This document shows, piece by piece, positions 11,132-22,799 of a DNA stretch of 64,000 nt. The notes beneath the pieces are model-generated. The model saw only the letters and a program-made list of their open reading frames with translations, did no database searches and was not told the origin of the DNA. How positions within the stretch are numbered: position 1 is the first letter of the stretch; each line of letters begins with the position of its first letter. The position numbers and the translations under genes are program-made. The DNA comes from Chlorops oryzae (taxonomy: Eukaryota > Arthropoda > Insecta > Diptera > Chloropidae), in NCBI GenBank assembly GCA_020466095.1, contig CM035808.1:23884296-23948295 (forward strand). The letters run 5' to 3'.

Positions 11132-11256
11132 TGGCCTTATTCATAGAAATAAAACGTTCTTTAAACCTTTTTTACGGTGACTTTACTGTCAAAAATATAT
11201 GAAATTAAAATGCTTTTTAGCTAAAATCCATTTTAGCATTTCTATGAATAAGGCAG
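11132..11256. mobile_element. 125 bp MITE flanked by TTAA
   Basis: The left arm GGCCTTATTCATAGAAAT and the inverted right arm TGCCTTATTCATAGAAAT match over about 17 bp. Both sides are flanked by TTAA (11128-11131 and 11257-11260). TTAA duplication is typical of piggyBac-type insertion, though the termini here do not show the usual piggyBac end bases. Confidence 0.65.
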
Positions 11257-11289
11257 TTAAGTTATAAACGAAAATTTTCCATGACTTAC

Positions 11290-11530
11290 GATTTGGAAAG
11301 CTTGGTGTCGATGGGTGAGCACAGGACAAGAAAACAAGAGTTCCTAGGTTCAAATCCCACATAAGGCAAAGGAAATAAAATGTTGAATTTATAATAATAA
11401 TACATATAACATGACATATACACAGAAAAGCCAAAAAATCCCTGCAAGACATGCCAACCCGAAACACTAATACAGTTGAAAAAAATTGTATAAACACTAA
11501 TACAAATAAAATAAAAAGTATTGGGTTTGA
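11290..11530 (+). mobile_element. tRNA-derived SINE (family 1)
   Basis: A tRNA-like head has a B-box match GGTTCAAATCCCA at about 11348 and a weaker A-box near 11303 (GGTGTCGATGGGTGAGC). An A-rich, non-coding tail follows. The spacing of the boxes (about 45 nt) fits an RNA polymerase III promoter. It does not fold as a full tRNA in outline, so it is called a retroposon, not a tRNA gene. Confidence 0.5.
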
Positions 11531-12544
11531 TATCAGTGAGAGCGAGTAGGATAAAAGCCTTTGTTAAATTGCGTATGCTTTGTGCTATGCGAAAGTAAAG
11601 TTTTTTCATGCTATAATACCGACTACTTGTTAAGAATTTTTTTTGGACTAGATGAAGCATCACTATGGAATAAAAATTGTTAAGTCGAAAGAATGTTTTT
11701 GGACTTGCAGCTCTTTACAGAATTTTATCTTTTTTCACAGCATTACTTAATTTTGACGCTAGCCCTAAAATATTCTACCGTTAGGTAGGCTTGCCAAAAA
11801 GTGATACCTCTTTTCAAAGGAATGCCTAAGGCATTTCCGTGAGGCTTTCCATACACCTACCTAAAATGCTGCCTGATAATACTACTGATATATACGTGAT
11901 GTCTAACGAATTTTGTTGTTAATAGTATTGGGTATTTCACTCGTGAAACAGTCAGTATGCCTACCATGAAAAAGCAAGACAACTGTAAGTCAAAACATAT
12001 GCGAGTGTTCATATGAAAGAAAAGGATAAATTCTAACACGTACATTTGTTTCAGGTAGTTTTTTCACACTGCCCTTAAGGAGCTAATAGAGTCTTTTTAA
12101 TATTGACTACCAAAAAGTATAGTTAGCGCTATTAGTTAAATCTCCTGGTAATTAACAGGTAGTGTGTTTGCAGGGATGTGTATTGATTTAAAAAAATTTT
12201 TTATTTTTTATATTTTTGGTAAGCAATTGATTATAAATATGAGTCGTAGAAGACTCGAAAATAGTAACAAATATGACTCGAAAATGACTCGCAAATGATA
12301 TCAAATATGACTCCCTATGAAGAGTCGCGGCTAGGGTTCCAATTTCTCCCGACAAAAGTATAATTTTTGATCAGAAAACGAGCGCATATTCGATCTTTTT
12401 AATCAGAAAGGCGACTCGAAAAAGACTCGCTTTTGATCAAAAATTTCGAAAAATGCTAGCTGGGTATACACAGATGCTCCCAGAACAAAAATTTCCCCAT
12501 TTTGTTAAAAAAATTCTTATAGAAGAAAGTGGGAACTCAAGATG

Positions 12545-12900
12545 TTCCCATTAATCACGCCAGATCCTTTTCCTGTTCGCCTGTTATATCAGGACAATCT
12601 TCATACTGAAATCCGCATTTCTTGAGCATAATTTTTTCTCGAAGGCTAAAGTCTTTTCGAAAACTACTCCTGTAAGTATGCTGTCTTTTGAACTCACTTA
12701 CCAATCAACAAATAAATATTTCTTTGGGTAGGAAAATACAAACAGATTTTCATATGGGTGGAAAATATAGAGTTTTCCAGGAATTTTTTTCTCTTCAATT
12801 TTCTTTACGATCCAAGGAAACGTTCACCAAAGAAAAGTTGCCGGAAACCCTGTAGGAAATGTCTCCCTGGTAGTGGTATTAAGGCATTAAGGAGCACATT
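12545..12900 (-). repeat. Dispersed repeat R1, copy 1
   Basis: Read on the minus strand this segment is nearly identical to 63741-64000, sharing for example ATTCCTGGAAAACTCTATAT and AGACAGCATACTTACAGGAG. It also matches 58931-59110 over its first part. Relative to the right-hand copy it carries about 60 extra bases after AGACATTTCC. No ORF or terminal repeats are seen. It is probably a non-autonomous element or part of a larger one. Confidence 0.8.
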
Positions 12901-13585
12901 AACATTTAATTGAGTTCAAAAATTTTTCATTTAATCCCAGATACCCTGGAACTACAGAAAATTTGAAAGAACGGAAAAGTTATGCTTGGGTTAAAGTAAT
13001 AACACTTTAAGTTGCTTGGGTAGTGAAAAACGACTAGAAAAAATGAATAGGTTAACCCGAGTTGTATTTTAGTATATAAAAGTTGGTTAAGCGGCCCCAA
13101 AAATGGTACGTCATGAAGGATAATGCTTTAAAACTGAATTAGTGAAGTAACCGTAAAGGCGTTGGTTCAACGATGAGGGAAACGCATAGTGTCAAATTCA
13201 AAAAAATTCTCAGCCAAAATTCATCGTATTTGGGTAAAGCATGTGGTGCCTAACCTGGTGGCGATTTACCGCAGGTGGGCGATATTAGTTATCGGGGTAT
13301 TCGATTGCACAGTAAAGAGTGGGTCCAAAATACAATTTTTTAAGAATTTTACATTTTGTTTCCTTTTTATTTCATTGACAAGTGATTGAAAAAGCTCCAT
13401 TTTTTTTTTTTTTTTAAGGGCGTTAAAAATGCTTCACATTACACTGGCCCCCTTTTTAAATTTCAGTGGCGTTTGTATTAGATTTTTGTGTGCTGAAAAA
13501 TTGAAATATATCAAAAAAATTCCATCACGTCAGATTTTCGAGAAAATCCCATAAGAAATTTGAACTACCATTGCATTTTTAAATC
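12901..13585. other. Non-coding, nothing recognised
   Basis: AT-rich sequence with short homopolymer runs. The single 66-codon frame at 13189-13389 has no recognisable feature. Confidence 0.5.
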
Positions 13586-13950
13586 CGACACACATTGTGT
13601 CGAGGGTATATTGCGTTTGTGTGGTTGTGTTTAACACCCAGAACTAGTCGAGATAGACCATACAAAGTATATATAGAAATGATCAGTGTCACAAGGAGAT
13701 TCGATTTAGCCATCATACTCATGTCCCCGTGAGCACGTATGCCAAATTTTATTAAGATAGCTCAACTCCTTGGATAACAAAACTGTATACATACAGACAG
13801 ACAGACAGACGGACGGATATGGCTAATTCGAATTTCCTGGTGATGCTGATCATTTCTATATATATATTGTATGGTCTATCTCCACTGGTTCTGGGTGTTA
13901 ACTCAACCACACAAACGCAATATACCCTCGACACAGATTGTGTAGGATAT
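13586..13950. mobile_element. Inverted-repeat element with (GACA/GACG)n core
   Basis: Arms of over 100 bp at about 13588-13702 and 13830-13946 are inverted copies, sharing GTCGAGGGTATATTGCGTTT, TCGAGATAGACCATACA and GATCA. Between them lies CAGACAGACAGACAGACGG, a (GTCY)n proto-microsatellite on the other strand, and a GAGTTGAGCTATC-type segment. A (GTCY)n core is a hallmark of mini-me/DINE-1-like dipteran repeats, so this is placed near them by analogy only. Confidence 0.6.
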
Positions 13951-14147
13951 AATGAGCAAAATGGCACGAAACTCTTCTGAACGTACTCGTTTTAGCGAGC
14001 ATCAGTGTTTTAAAACGATAATCTTGCTTGTATTTTTGATGGTTCTTATATCCGGAGTCTTAGGATAGTTTTCCTCGGCTGTTTTTGCTAAATGGGTAGA
14101 AATCTGAATTCCCATATTGTGCACAACGCAAAATTAGAAGTTCCTTT

Positions 14148-14700
14148 TTATACCCGTCACACTCTGTGTCGAGGGAATATTGCGTTTTTGTGGTTGTGTG
14201 TAACACCTAAAACCAGTCGAGATAGACCATACAATATATAGGTACATCAGCGTCACCAGGAGATTCGAAGGAGTTGAGCTATCTTGACGAATTTTGGAGT
14301 GTGCGTTGGCGGGGACATGAGTAAGAACAAGTTCGAGAATGGACCCGATCGGACCACTTTCTAAGGGTACCTCCAGTACAAGGGTCTGTTATAAAAATCA
14401 CAAAACTGCCCCAAATTCGGACTTTTTCTAAATATTTGAATGAAGTTTAGAATTTGAGTTTACATTTAAGCCTCCGATTAGAATTTCAAAAATTCGGGCG
14501 TTGAAAAGGGGCGGGTCTTCATAAATAAATTGCACAAAATTCGGTATATGGAGCCCCTTATGGCCTTAATAATCTTTAGAATATTCTTTTAATAGGGTCC
14601 TGCTTTTCAGGCGTGTTTTAAAACTTATTTAAAAATGTATGTCTGTGTCGGGTATTTAATTGTCAGGCTCGGCTGACTATAACACCCTTACTTGTTTCTA
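14148..14700. mobile_element. Second copy of the same inverted-repeat family (diverged)
   Basis: Its left arm (14150-14262) repeats TGTGTCGAGGG, TATTGCGTTT, GGTTGTGTGTAACACC, TCGAGATAGACCATACA and AGGAGATTCGA from the element at 13586. The rest differs: it contains GAGTTGAGCTATCTTGACGA and ends near CTGACTATAACACCC. There is no coding sequence. It is probably a longer or rearranged relative. Confidence 0.55.
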
Positions 14701-15105
14701 TTAACCTTATTTGCAAATAAATATATTGTTAAAAACTGAAAAAGCCTCGTATTTCATTTGCGAATAACCCTATGCTATTCAGAACTTATTTTTGTGACAG
14801 CTAATTGCAAATAAAAACTGAATTCAGTGTTTACACACTCAATATCTCGATTTGAAAAATCTTTATTTGAAAATAAGGTGTACGTATAAACGTAGTAATA
14901 GACGACTTTTACATTATTCGTGCTCACCCTGGGGTTTTTCAAATTTCCGTTTGAAACTGCTACGAATCGCGCCGAGCATTTAGACGATGACTTTTACCCT
15001 ACGTTTCTGCTCGAATTTTTTTGACGTCTAAGCGCTATATCGTTTTTATGTTTATTTGTAATAAAAATATTTGTTGGCAATTTGAATAAAATTTTGACCA
15101 TTTAA
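14701..15105. other. Non-coding, nothing recognised
   Basis: No ORF, clear repeat end or RNA signature was found in this ~400 bp. Confidence 0.4.
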
Positions 15106-15107
15106 TA

Positions 15108-15612
15108 GCATTGACAGACATATGGTGTAAAGTCTATAGACTTCACACTACAATGGAAAAAGTCTATGTTGGGGTGACACACTACAATTGAATGTGGATT
15201 TCTATTGTGGACTTCTTTAAAACAGCTGATAATTGAAAATTAAAACAACAACAAAAACAATAAAAAACATTTTGGTAGCATTTAGCCTCGATTTTATCTC
15301 AAAAGAATCCATGAAAATATCGTTTGTTTGTTATATAAATCCATACGATGGAATTAATTTCATGCATTTCGCATAAATTACTTGAAACTAGAAATTTAAA
15401 CATCTGGTTTCCGATAAAATAATCGATTATTCGTTTAATTTTATGCGGCGTTACCATATCAATCTAAGAAGTCCACAATAAATCCTCCCTTTCAATGTAG
15501 TGTGAAGTCTATAAAAAGTCTATGTTGGCTATGGTAGACTTTTGAGAAATACCTATGTGTGTCACCTAGACTTCACACCATCATGGTGTAAAATACCTAT
15601 GTCTGTCAGTGC
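15108..15612. mobile_element. 505 bp MITE with TA duplication
   Basis: The termini GCATTGACAGACATA and inverted GCACTGACAGACATA are flanked by TA (15106-15107 and 15613-15614). Long imperfect inverted arms continue inward: CTTCACACTACAATGGAAAA against an inverted CTATAGACTTCACACTACAT, and ATTGTGGACTTCTT on both sides. TA duplication suggests a Tc1/mariner-superfamily derivative. No transposase is present. Confidence 0.75.
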
Positions 15613-15614
15613 TA

Positions 15615-16149
15615 TAACTTATTTGAATAAGTTTTGTGTTTTTCTGATTTATTTATATTATTGCTTGTTTGAAGTAATAACTTAATTTGATTGATAAATT
15701 GATTCGTTGATGTTAACTTAAAAAACCGAAAAACAATATGAAATCAAATGTCAAAATAGCGAGCACAATCAAAGCAAAATTTCAAAAGCAACCCTGAGTT
15801 TGGCTGGCCTTGCGTGCCTACCTTGCTGACTTCCGAATTTCGGTAGCCCACAAGCTCGTTCTCCATGCGTTGTCACCCAGAGTAAGTCTGACAACAACAC
15901 AAGTGTCAAAAAATTATAAAACTAGAGCGATTTCGGGCAAATTTCAAAACGCAATATCTCCTAAACAATGTGCGACCCTCAAAATCTAATTGCAGATTTG
16001 GACTCAGTGAAAAATAAAAACAAAAATCTAGAAATGTCCACTAAGTAGGTATAATTGTTCCCAAATGTCATATCAGAGTTGATTCCAACGACGTGTGATC
16101 TCAATCAATGGACTTTTTAAACAAAATCAATGAAAATCGTGTCGTATGA
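15615..16149. other. Non-coding, nothing recognised
   Basis: AT-rich; no supported feature. Confidence 0.4.
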
Positions 16150-16704
16150 AAACATATCGCATCCAGGCAACTAAAGTGACACAACTCGAAATTTGTTATT
16201 TTTCAGAAAACGCGAAACTGTTTTTGAGCTAATAGCACTTTTTTTTTAAAAGTAAAACGATGCTTATTGCGAAGAAGAGCTTTTCAGAAGCTCATATAAG
16301 AAAGTTTATGAGAATTGCTTTTAACCCTTTTTAGAAAAAAGGTTCTTTATAAGTTATGTCCCTTTGGATGCGCTTTGAACGAAATTATTGTTATATTATT
16401 TTGGATAATGACTCTTTAATGATTTAAAGTTGGCCAATGAAAAGAAAATTTAACTGTGAAAGAGTCAGAAATTTGAATTTAACTCAGTTCAAGTAATAAA
16501 AAAGAACTAACTCGAAATAAGTCTCTTTGATTTTTTAGCAACAAAAAATACACAACGGGGTTTTTTTTTTTGCTATTTATAATATAAATAACGTATTAGA
16601 ATTTTTTGTGGTGGACAGGTAACTTATGACCAAGATCCACAGTATATCTCAAAATTCACAAATTTTGAGTTGTGTCACTTTAGTTGCCTGGGTGCGATAT
16701 GTTT
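16150..16704. mobile_element. MITE family M1, copy A (555 bp)
   Basis: Inverted ends match for over 40 bp: the outer part is AAACATATCGCA, then CCAGGCAACTAAAG, then TGACACAACTC and AAATTTG. The interior shares GTTTTTTTTTTTGCT..TTATAATA and the stretch before the right end with copy B (19472-19745). The outer and inner parts of the ends are conserved between copies, but the middle segment is specific to this copy and present at both its ends. There is no ORF. Confidence 0.8.
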
Positions 16705-18465
16705 GTCCAGCACAATGAAGAAATGACCAAAAAACTACCTGTATTTCTTCACTTCCTCGCTCAAGGCATCATAACGCTTCCAGATCCAACTACAAACTTC
16801 AGCTGAATGTTGAGACTTTAAGTTGCAGCACAGATTTTCGAGCTATCAGCCCTGTTCTCAAACTAGCTTCCCTGCTTTCAGAGTGTCAAATGATGTCGGA
16901 ACGACAAATATTCAATTTTTTGAATATTTATCGTATCGTGCTACCGTGTCGGAGAGCATTTTTATATTGATTCGTAGGTTTGGGTACATTGAAATTCACC
17001 TTGACAGATCACTGCGACAAAACGCATCGTCGTGTCGGGCTATCGTGCCTATTCTATCTCAAGCCTCAGGGTGAAAAACGTGGTCGATTTTCCATTTCAT
17101 TCTGATCGCGGACAAAGCACTTTGCATTTTGCAGCTGTCAAATGTTCCCTCCAAAACCGATTTCACAATGACACAAAGCATATTCACCGCAGTAGTCGTG
17201 GTGAAATCACCCTACAATTCGACAATGCACGAGGCATTGCGTAATCAAAATGGCGGATGCATAAAACTCACACCCCGTTTCGGGTTCTTCGTAGAATTGA
17301 ATTTTGTAGTAATTTATATTACGAAGCGAAATCCAATTTTTCATTTCATACATTTCTTCTGTACCCACGCCGACACTATAGTTTCATTGCGCACTTTTCC
17401 TTCCACCCGCTACGTCCAATTTTCACGAACTACAGATGCCGAAATATTTATATTTGCTTACCTTTCAGAGGTTAATAACCCAGTTTAACAGTTTTATTTT
17501 AATTGACCGTGTGCTTAGTTTCAATGCTCTGTCTTTGCTGACTTCCATTACTTCAGGTCACTTAATGAAATGAATTGGCGATGAAATGACAGAGGTACAT
17601 ATATCGAATACATCCAAACACTCGCGTGCATGTAACTGTGTGTACGCATGACTTGCGGTGGCGGAATTTTCGCTTGATAGTTCCGCTTTATATATTCTAT
17701 TGAATGCTTTTTTCATTTCATTGATTCACCCACACATCGGTGTGCACATTGTCTGTCCTAATGTTAGCACCATTTCTAGGCCCTAGAATATCGAGGGCCG
17801 AATTGTATGTCTCCCGTTATGCAGCGGACATTCAAAGATCTTCAACCACACTCAGCAAACTTCAGCGACAATAATCTATTTGCAAATAGTACATACCGAC
17901 TAAAGAGTTCGTTCGGTCGGTTCGTACATGCATGCATACATACATACATATGCACATAGTATTGCGTGTACTTCGTCCGACGACTTGCCAATAAAAAAAA
18001 AAACGTCATCAGCAAATTCGCAAAATATTCCGCTTCTGCTTGCCTAATTCGCATTATCTAAGCGCACAATGTTGTCTTCGTTTAATTTAGTTTCGATTTT
18101 TACGTTCGTTCGTTCCAGTTCGGGACGATTTGGTTTTGGTTTACTCACTTTTCCGTTTGAAATAAATTTTAAGCTCCTACGGCAAGTCGTTCCGAAATTT
18201 CAGACGCAGGCTTATTCAAAATGGGCGCCGCATAATGAAAGAGAATTAAATCAATCGCTAATTGCCCCTATTCTCCTTCTTCGTATTGTTTCTATTCTCT
18301 TTTGCTTCAATTTCTACTCAGTAGATTGCCTTATCCATACTCTCATGTCCATCATATTACTTGGAATTATTTTGGTTAAAGTGTTTTCTTTTTTTTTCAT
18401 TTCTATGAACAACATACGTACATACATCCATCTCGAACAAGTCACAAGAACGAACTGAAGGCAAA
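16705..18465. other. Single-copy-looking non-coding region, possible promoter area
   Basis: This is less repetitive and more CpG-containing than its surroundings, with no transposon ends. Short frames (up to 129 codons) on both strands overlap one another and show no domain. A CATGCATGCATACATACATA microsatellite lies at about 17928-17948. It may hold a host promoter or first exon (see 18466). Confidence 0.3.
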
Positions 18466-18498
18466 ATGTCAAAAACCCAAGGCGTCGGCATATTCGTG
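18466..18498 (+). CDS. Candidate short first coding exon (hypothetical)
   Basis: GGCAAAATG is a good fly start context. It opens eleven codons (MSKTQGVGIFV) that end exactly at a strong donor, GTG|GTGAGT. Read through instead, the frame stays open to a TAA at about 18630 with a hydrophobic signal-like stretch (GVGIFVVSFVFALCTF). It does not join in frame to the transporter gene at 44.9 kb, whose first exon is closed upstream of its ATG in all frames. No partner exon was identified. Confidence 0.2.
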
Positions 18499-18988
18499 GT
18501 GAGTTTCGTTTTTGCTTTGTGCACATTTATTTTGGATTCTTCTTCGGTCCGGACGTTTCATTTTAATTTTGATCGTTTTATCGAAAGGTGTATTTTCATC
18601 GAAATAAATGAAAAAGTTATAACGAATTAAAGGTCTTGACGTAAAATCTGTTTAGCTCTGTGGAAGATGGCTTTTCGAGGAGACACGTTGAGAGTTCTTT
18701 CGTCGAAAAAGCGGAAATGTTGCGGAATTAAAAGTACAATTAGCACCAACTTCTGCTTAAAAGCAGATTAACTGTTATTTGAAGGTTGACGGCTATCTTC
18801 GGCAATAAGTAGTAACTGTTTGTGCAGTTTAGATTAGGAGTCCGTTGTTGCGGCGACACGTATGTATGTATGTAGTTTGAAGCTGCGAAACGTACGGTAA
18901 AGGAAGAGGGGTTTTTTGTCTCCCGTCCCGATGACACTCTGTGCTGTCATTCGCAATTTAAAAAAAATTCAAGATGGCGTCGAAAAAT

Positions 18989-19285
18989 GCAAATGAAAAT
19001 GAAGAGACATTTTTACATGTGCAACATGTACTTCAAGAGTGTCACAACTCCAAAAATTTGTCAAATTGGAGTTAATGCAAGAAATGTGTTTACAGGTCAC
19101 CTGTCTACCTAATCGCACACTCATAGTTGCGTTTTTGTTATTGAAAATCAGAGCTAATTACAATTATGTACAAATGTCAGTCTCTTCGCCATACAAATGC
19201 ACCTAGACTGCATCGGTTAAAGTGCGGATTTTGAAGAATTGTAAATTTTGAGTTGTGACACTCTTGAAGTAGACGTGCGATGGGT
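18989..19285. mobile_element. MITE family M1, copy C
   Basis: The left end reads ACTTCAAGAGTGTCACAACTC. The inverted right end reads ATCGCACGTC, then TACTTCAAGAG and TGTCACAACTC. The inner motif (CACAACTC plus AAAAATTTG) is shared with copies A, B and D, while the CTTCAAGAG segment is private to this copy and present at both ends. The outermost ATATCGCAC is degraded on the left. Non-coding. Confidence 0.65.
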
Positions 19286-19471
19286 AGACGCGAAGGAGAC
19301 ATCGAAAGAGAATTTCAAAATTTGTCGGCCGACAGTCTCCCTAGTCTAAATACGGACAATAACTGTTTAAGTCGACTAAAGCCCGAAATGAGTGAAGAAA
19401 GAATGTATGTATGTATGTACGTCCGTTTGAAAATAAAACGGAGGATTTATTACACATTGACAGGAGAATAA

Positions 19472-19745
19472 CTACATATCGCACTACCTCTTCAAAGGAG
19501 ATAAAACTCAAAAGTTCTCATTTTTCAGAAAACGCAAAAAACAAAATGCGTGTCGCAGTGTCAATCAAAGCAAGAAGAAAGGCATTGACGGGTTTTTTTT
19601 TTAGCTTTTTATAATAACAAAAACGGAATAGAATTATTCGTGCAGGTAGAGAGGTGAACTATGATTAAGTTCCATATCTTAACTGAAAATCGACGATTTT
19701 TGAGTTGTGTCACCTTAGAAGAGGGTGTGCGATATATCCGAGTAA
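19472..19745. mobile_element. MITE family M1, copy B
   Basis: The left end is ATATCGCAC, then TACCTCTTCAAAGG. The inverted right end is ATATCGCACACCCTCTTCTA, then AGGTGACACAACTC. The interior aligns with copy A around the poly-T tract and towards the right end (TATGA, AAGTTCCA..ATCT). It is shorter than copy A by internal deletion. There is no ORF of note. Confidence 0.75.
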
Positions 19746-20019
19746 GACATTCGTTCTGTAATAGAAAATTGTTAAAACTCTAGCCATAAGTTTTCATATG
19801 CGTGCTACCAGTTCGTTTTATTCTCAGTTAGGTAGCATGAAAAAGATTAAAGCATCTTGTTTCTGTGTTGTCGTATAAATGATGACTTCACTATTCGCGA
19901 TTAATTTTTAATTACGATTATCTGCCGTTTAAACGTAGCAAGAAGTTTTCTTAGGCGAAATTATTTTTGAAGTTAGCATTTCGACTTTGAACTTATATTT
20001 GGACTTTGAAAGTATGTAC

Positions 20020-20380
20020 CAGTGATGCCAGATTTTATCGATAAAAAAAACCCTCATATATTGGAAAAAAAACCATTTTTCCCCATTTTCAAAAAATAAA
20101 AACCCACGAAAAAACCCAGAATGATTTTTTGAAAATATGGGCGTACCGATTTCAAAATTGAACATTGGATTTAAACGCAATATTTTAAATTTTAATATTT
20201 TAATAAAAGTATCAAGAAAATAACAAAAAAAATAAAAGTAACTTAAAATTGTAGTAGTAAATATACCTTAAATGTAGTGCATAAATTTCGATATGAAATT
20301 ACCCATACTTTTCCCCATGTCACGTTTTTTGAGTGAAAAAACCCACAATATGGGGAAAAACCCACAATCTGGCATCACTG
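20020..20380. mobile_element. 361 bp hAT-like MITE, 8 bp TSD GTATGTAC
   Basis: The ends CAGTGATGCCAGATT and inverted CAGTGATGCCAGATTGTGGG are followed inward by CCCATTTT/ACCCA-rich arms. The 8 bp target duplication GTATGTAC lies at 20012-20019 and 20381-20388. CAGTGNTGCC ends with an 8 bp duplication fit the hAT superfamily. Confidence 0.85.
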
Positions 20381-20388
20381 GTATGTAC

Positions 20389-22799
20389 AATAGTCCGAGA
20401 GTCGTGCGTACAACACTCTCTGTCTCACTCTCCGTCTATCTCTCTGTATCTCTCTCTCTCTCCTTCTAAGTCTTAATTGCAATTAAATAATAATATTTAC
20501 CATCTTGTATTCGTTAATTATATAGGTCTAATACCCATGGGCGTATCCAGAATCTCAGTCAGGGAGGGGAAAGATACAAATAGTTTGTTCTATATGTACA
20601 TATGTTAGCACTTTGGCGTCTGTTCATAGGTGTTGTCACATGTAAGCATAGGTTTCCTTTTATCTTATGAAAAATGATCTTGCCGGCCTTGTCCCATTTC
20701 TTGATACTCCTGGAAAACTCTTTTGCGGTGTATACTGAGCAGAAAATATTTAGAGGGGGGAAGCTGCCCCTCCATGTCCTACTGTAAATACGCCCATGCT
20801 AATACTCTAAGGGACTGTCCATTAGTTTCGTGAGGGAGATTTAGACCATTTTATAGAGCCCTTTCGGCTATGGGCTATGAGGCGCGTGTGAGAGTGTTGG
20901 CGAGTGTGGGAAAGGTTGGCAAGAGTGAGGTGGAGAGAGTATGAGTGGGGAAGAGAGGGGAAGAGAGGCTAAGATATGGGATGATATGGGCTGTGAGTCG
21001 AAGAGATGGGAAGATAGATGGTGACAGGAAGAGAGGGGTAGAGAGACAGGGGGTGAGGAAAAGAGAGTAGATGGTAGGGGATGAGAGGGTAGGTAGGTAC
21101 AATGTACAAAGGTAGTTTTTATTTCGTCGGGGTTGGGCCGATAGCCTCAGAAGCAAGCGCCTCCTATTTTTTAAAGATTTCGTCTTAATTTATTAAGGCG
21201 CAATACTCAAAAATTAATAATAATAATAATAATTCGTCGGAAAGTCCGAAAATGTTTAAATGAAATTGGATTTAACTTGATATAAATACACAAAAATCAT
21301 TGTATAACTGCTTATTTTTCTGTCAAACACTATAACTATTCTGATAAAATGTTCTTATACTCTGTGAAAGATGTCCAATCAAAGGCGTCTCACACTTTTA
21401 GCCCAAAGTGTTAAATCAAATAGACACACATTGGTATATAATGCAGTGAGAAGAATTGTCCGAGCAATTTATCCATAAATTATCCACCTTTACCCTTGCA
21501 TTGAACTTCTCTCAGAGGGATGCCTGCTTATGTACTTAAGTCACTGGTCTTGGTTTTGTTTCTTTTGTTAAATAAATTTATGACAACCTTCATTTATTAA
21601 TATCTGGCAAACCGCACAGATGTTTTTTTGGTCGACGGAAACAACACCTCCTCAAATATAATCACTCGCAGATACTCAATGAAAAAAATTTCGGTAAACC
21701 TTGATTTTGAAATCCTTTAAAGTCCTCCCCCCGTTGCGACGGCTCAAATGTGATCCACCATGAAGTAAACTGTTTATTTTGGTAGATCGAATAAAAGAAT
21801 GAGTCAAATTAATCGCCAGTGAATAAATTTGCCATCAAGCAATGATACAGTAACTCAAAATTGAAAGCATCATCCAAATTCGACCGCTTTTGAACTTAAA
21901 ACCGGATCGTATCTGATCAATTAGACGATTATTCCTTTTGTAACCAAAGGTATTTTTTGCCAGTGAAATGAGTAAGCTTAGTAAGTATTTATCTTTCCGC
22001 TATTAATTTTAAATGGAACGTTGCACTTTAATAATTACCATATCAGTTGCCGAAAAAATTTGTAAAATAAATTTTTTTTTTCAATTTCAGTCCGAATCAT
22101 TTAAGCTCGAATTAAAATGCAAATGAAAAAATGTAAGCCATTCATATGGATTGCAGACTCATATGCCATTCGAGCGCAGTGACTTCAAATTAACTGAATT
22201 ATAACAGCTTTTTCGAAGGTGTTAATTTTAAAAATGCCGGAAATCGGAAGTTCTCTGCCAGCCGTGTTTTTTTCTTTGCTTTCGTCTTTTTGACTGAACT
22301 AATTTAGAATTTAACCTAATCGGTTCAACGAATTACATTTTTACGAATCCATTTTTGAATTGTAACAATGAATATTGCTATTGCCTAAGTTATTGTCTTC
22401 TTCAAAGAGGGCTTTGACACCTCTGAATGTTTTGACTATCGTAATTTAAAAAAAAATTCCATGCATCTCCTAAGCTTGTTTTCATATTCTATACTATGTT
22501 TGAGATTCTCCGTGATTCCCACAACATCTGTAACAAAATTTTTATCCAAATTCACGGCAAACCGGCGTAAAAAACATGCGATCCCATGGCTTTAAAATTA
22601 TCTTCTAGCATGCGATATTATTAGGAACAAATTTATCGCATGGAAGAAAACATTTTGTTGAAGCAAAAACGAATTTTTTCGTAATATTTCAGCTTCACTA
22701 AAAACCTATTTTTGAAATGATATTATTAAATTTTCGAAGGAAGCATATAATGAAAAAGATTCCTCAAGACTTTGAGAGAATTTTAAATAATTTTTTCCC
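20389..22799. other. Non-coding region with purine tract and (TAA)n
   Basis: TCTCTC-rich sequence lies at 20415-20465. A degenerate purine-rich GAGAGG/GATGGG tract lies at about 20870-21110 on the plus strand. A LINE-like (TAA)n tail lies at 21209-21231 after GGCGCAATACTCAAAAA. The remainder is AT-rich with no supported gene. The 93-codon minus frame across the purine tract is compositional. Confidence 0.5.

Larger units (their letters stand above)
10850..12480. mobile_element. Possible foldback-type element with GACTCG-rich ends
   Basis: The left end (TATATCCCACCCAACATTT) resembles the inverted right end (TGTATACCCAGCTAGCATTT). Both ends are packed with GACTCG/CGAGTC motifs: near 10890, 10957 and 10990 on the left, and near 12242, 12277, 12311 and 12415 on the right. 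Repeated subterminal motifs in opposite orientation are typical of foldback or hAT-like DNA elements. The interior holds a TTAA-flanked MITE and a tRNA-derived SINE. No transposase is visible. The boundaries are approximate and no target duplication was confirmed. Confidence 0.45.

Noticed and set aside
11290..11370. Genuine tRNA genes at the SINE heads (also 24016 and 29500)
   Set aside because: The B-box is present, but A-box and stem pairing are poor and a non-tRNA body with an AT-rich tail follows.
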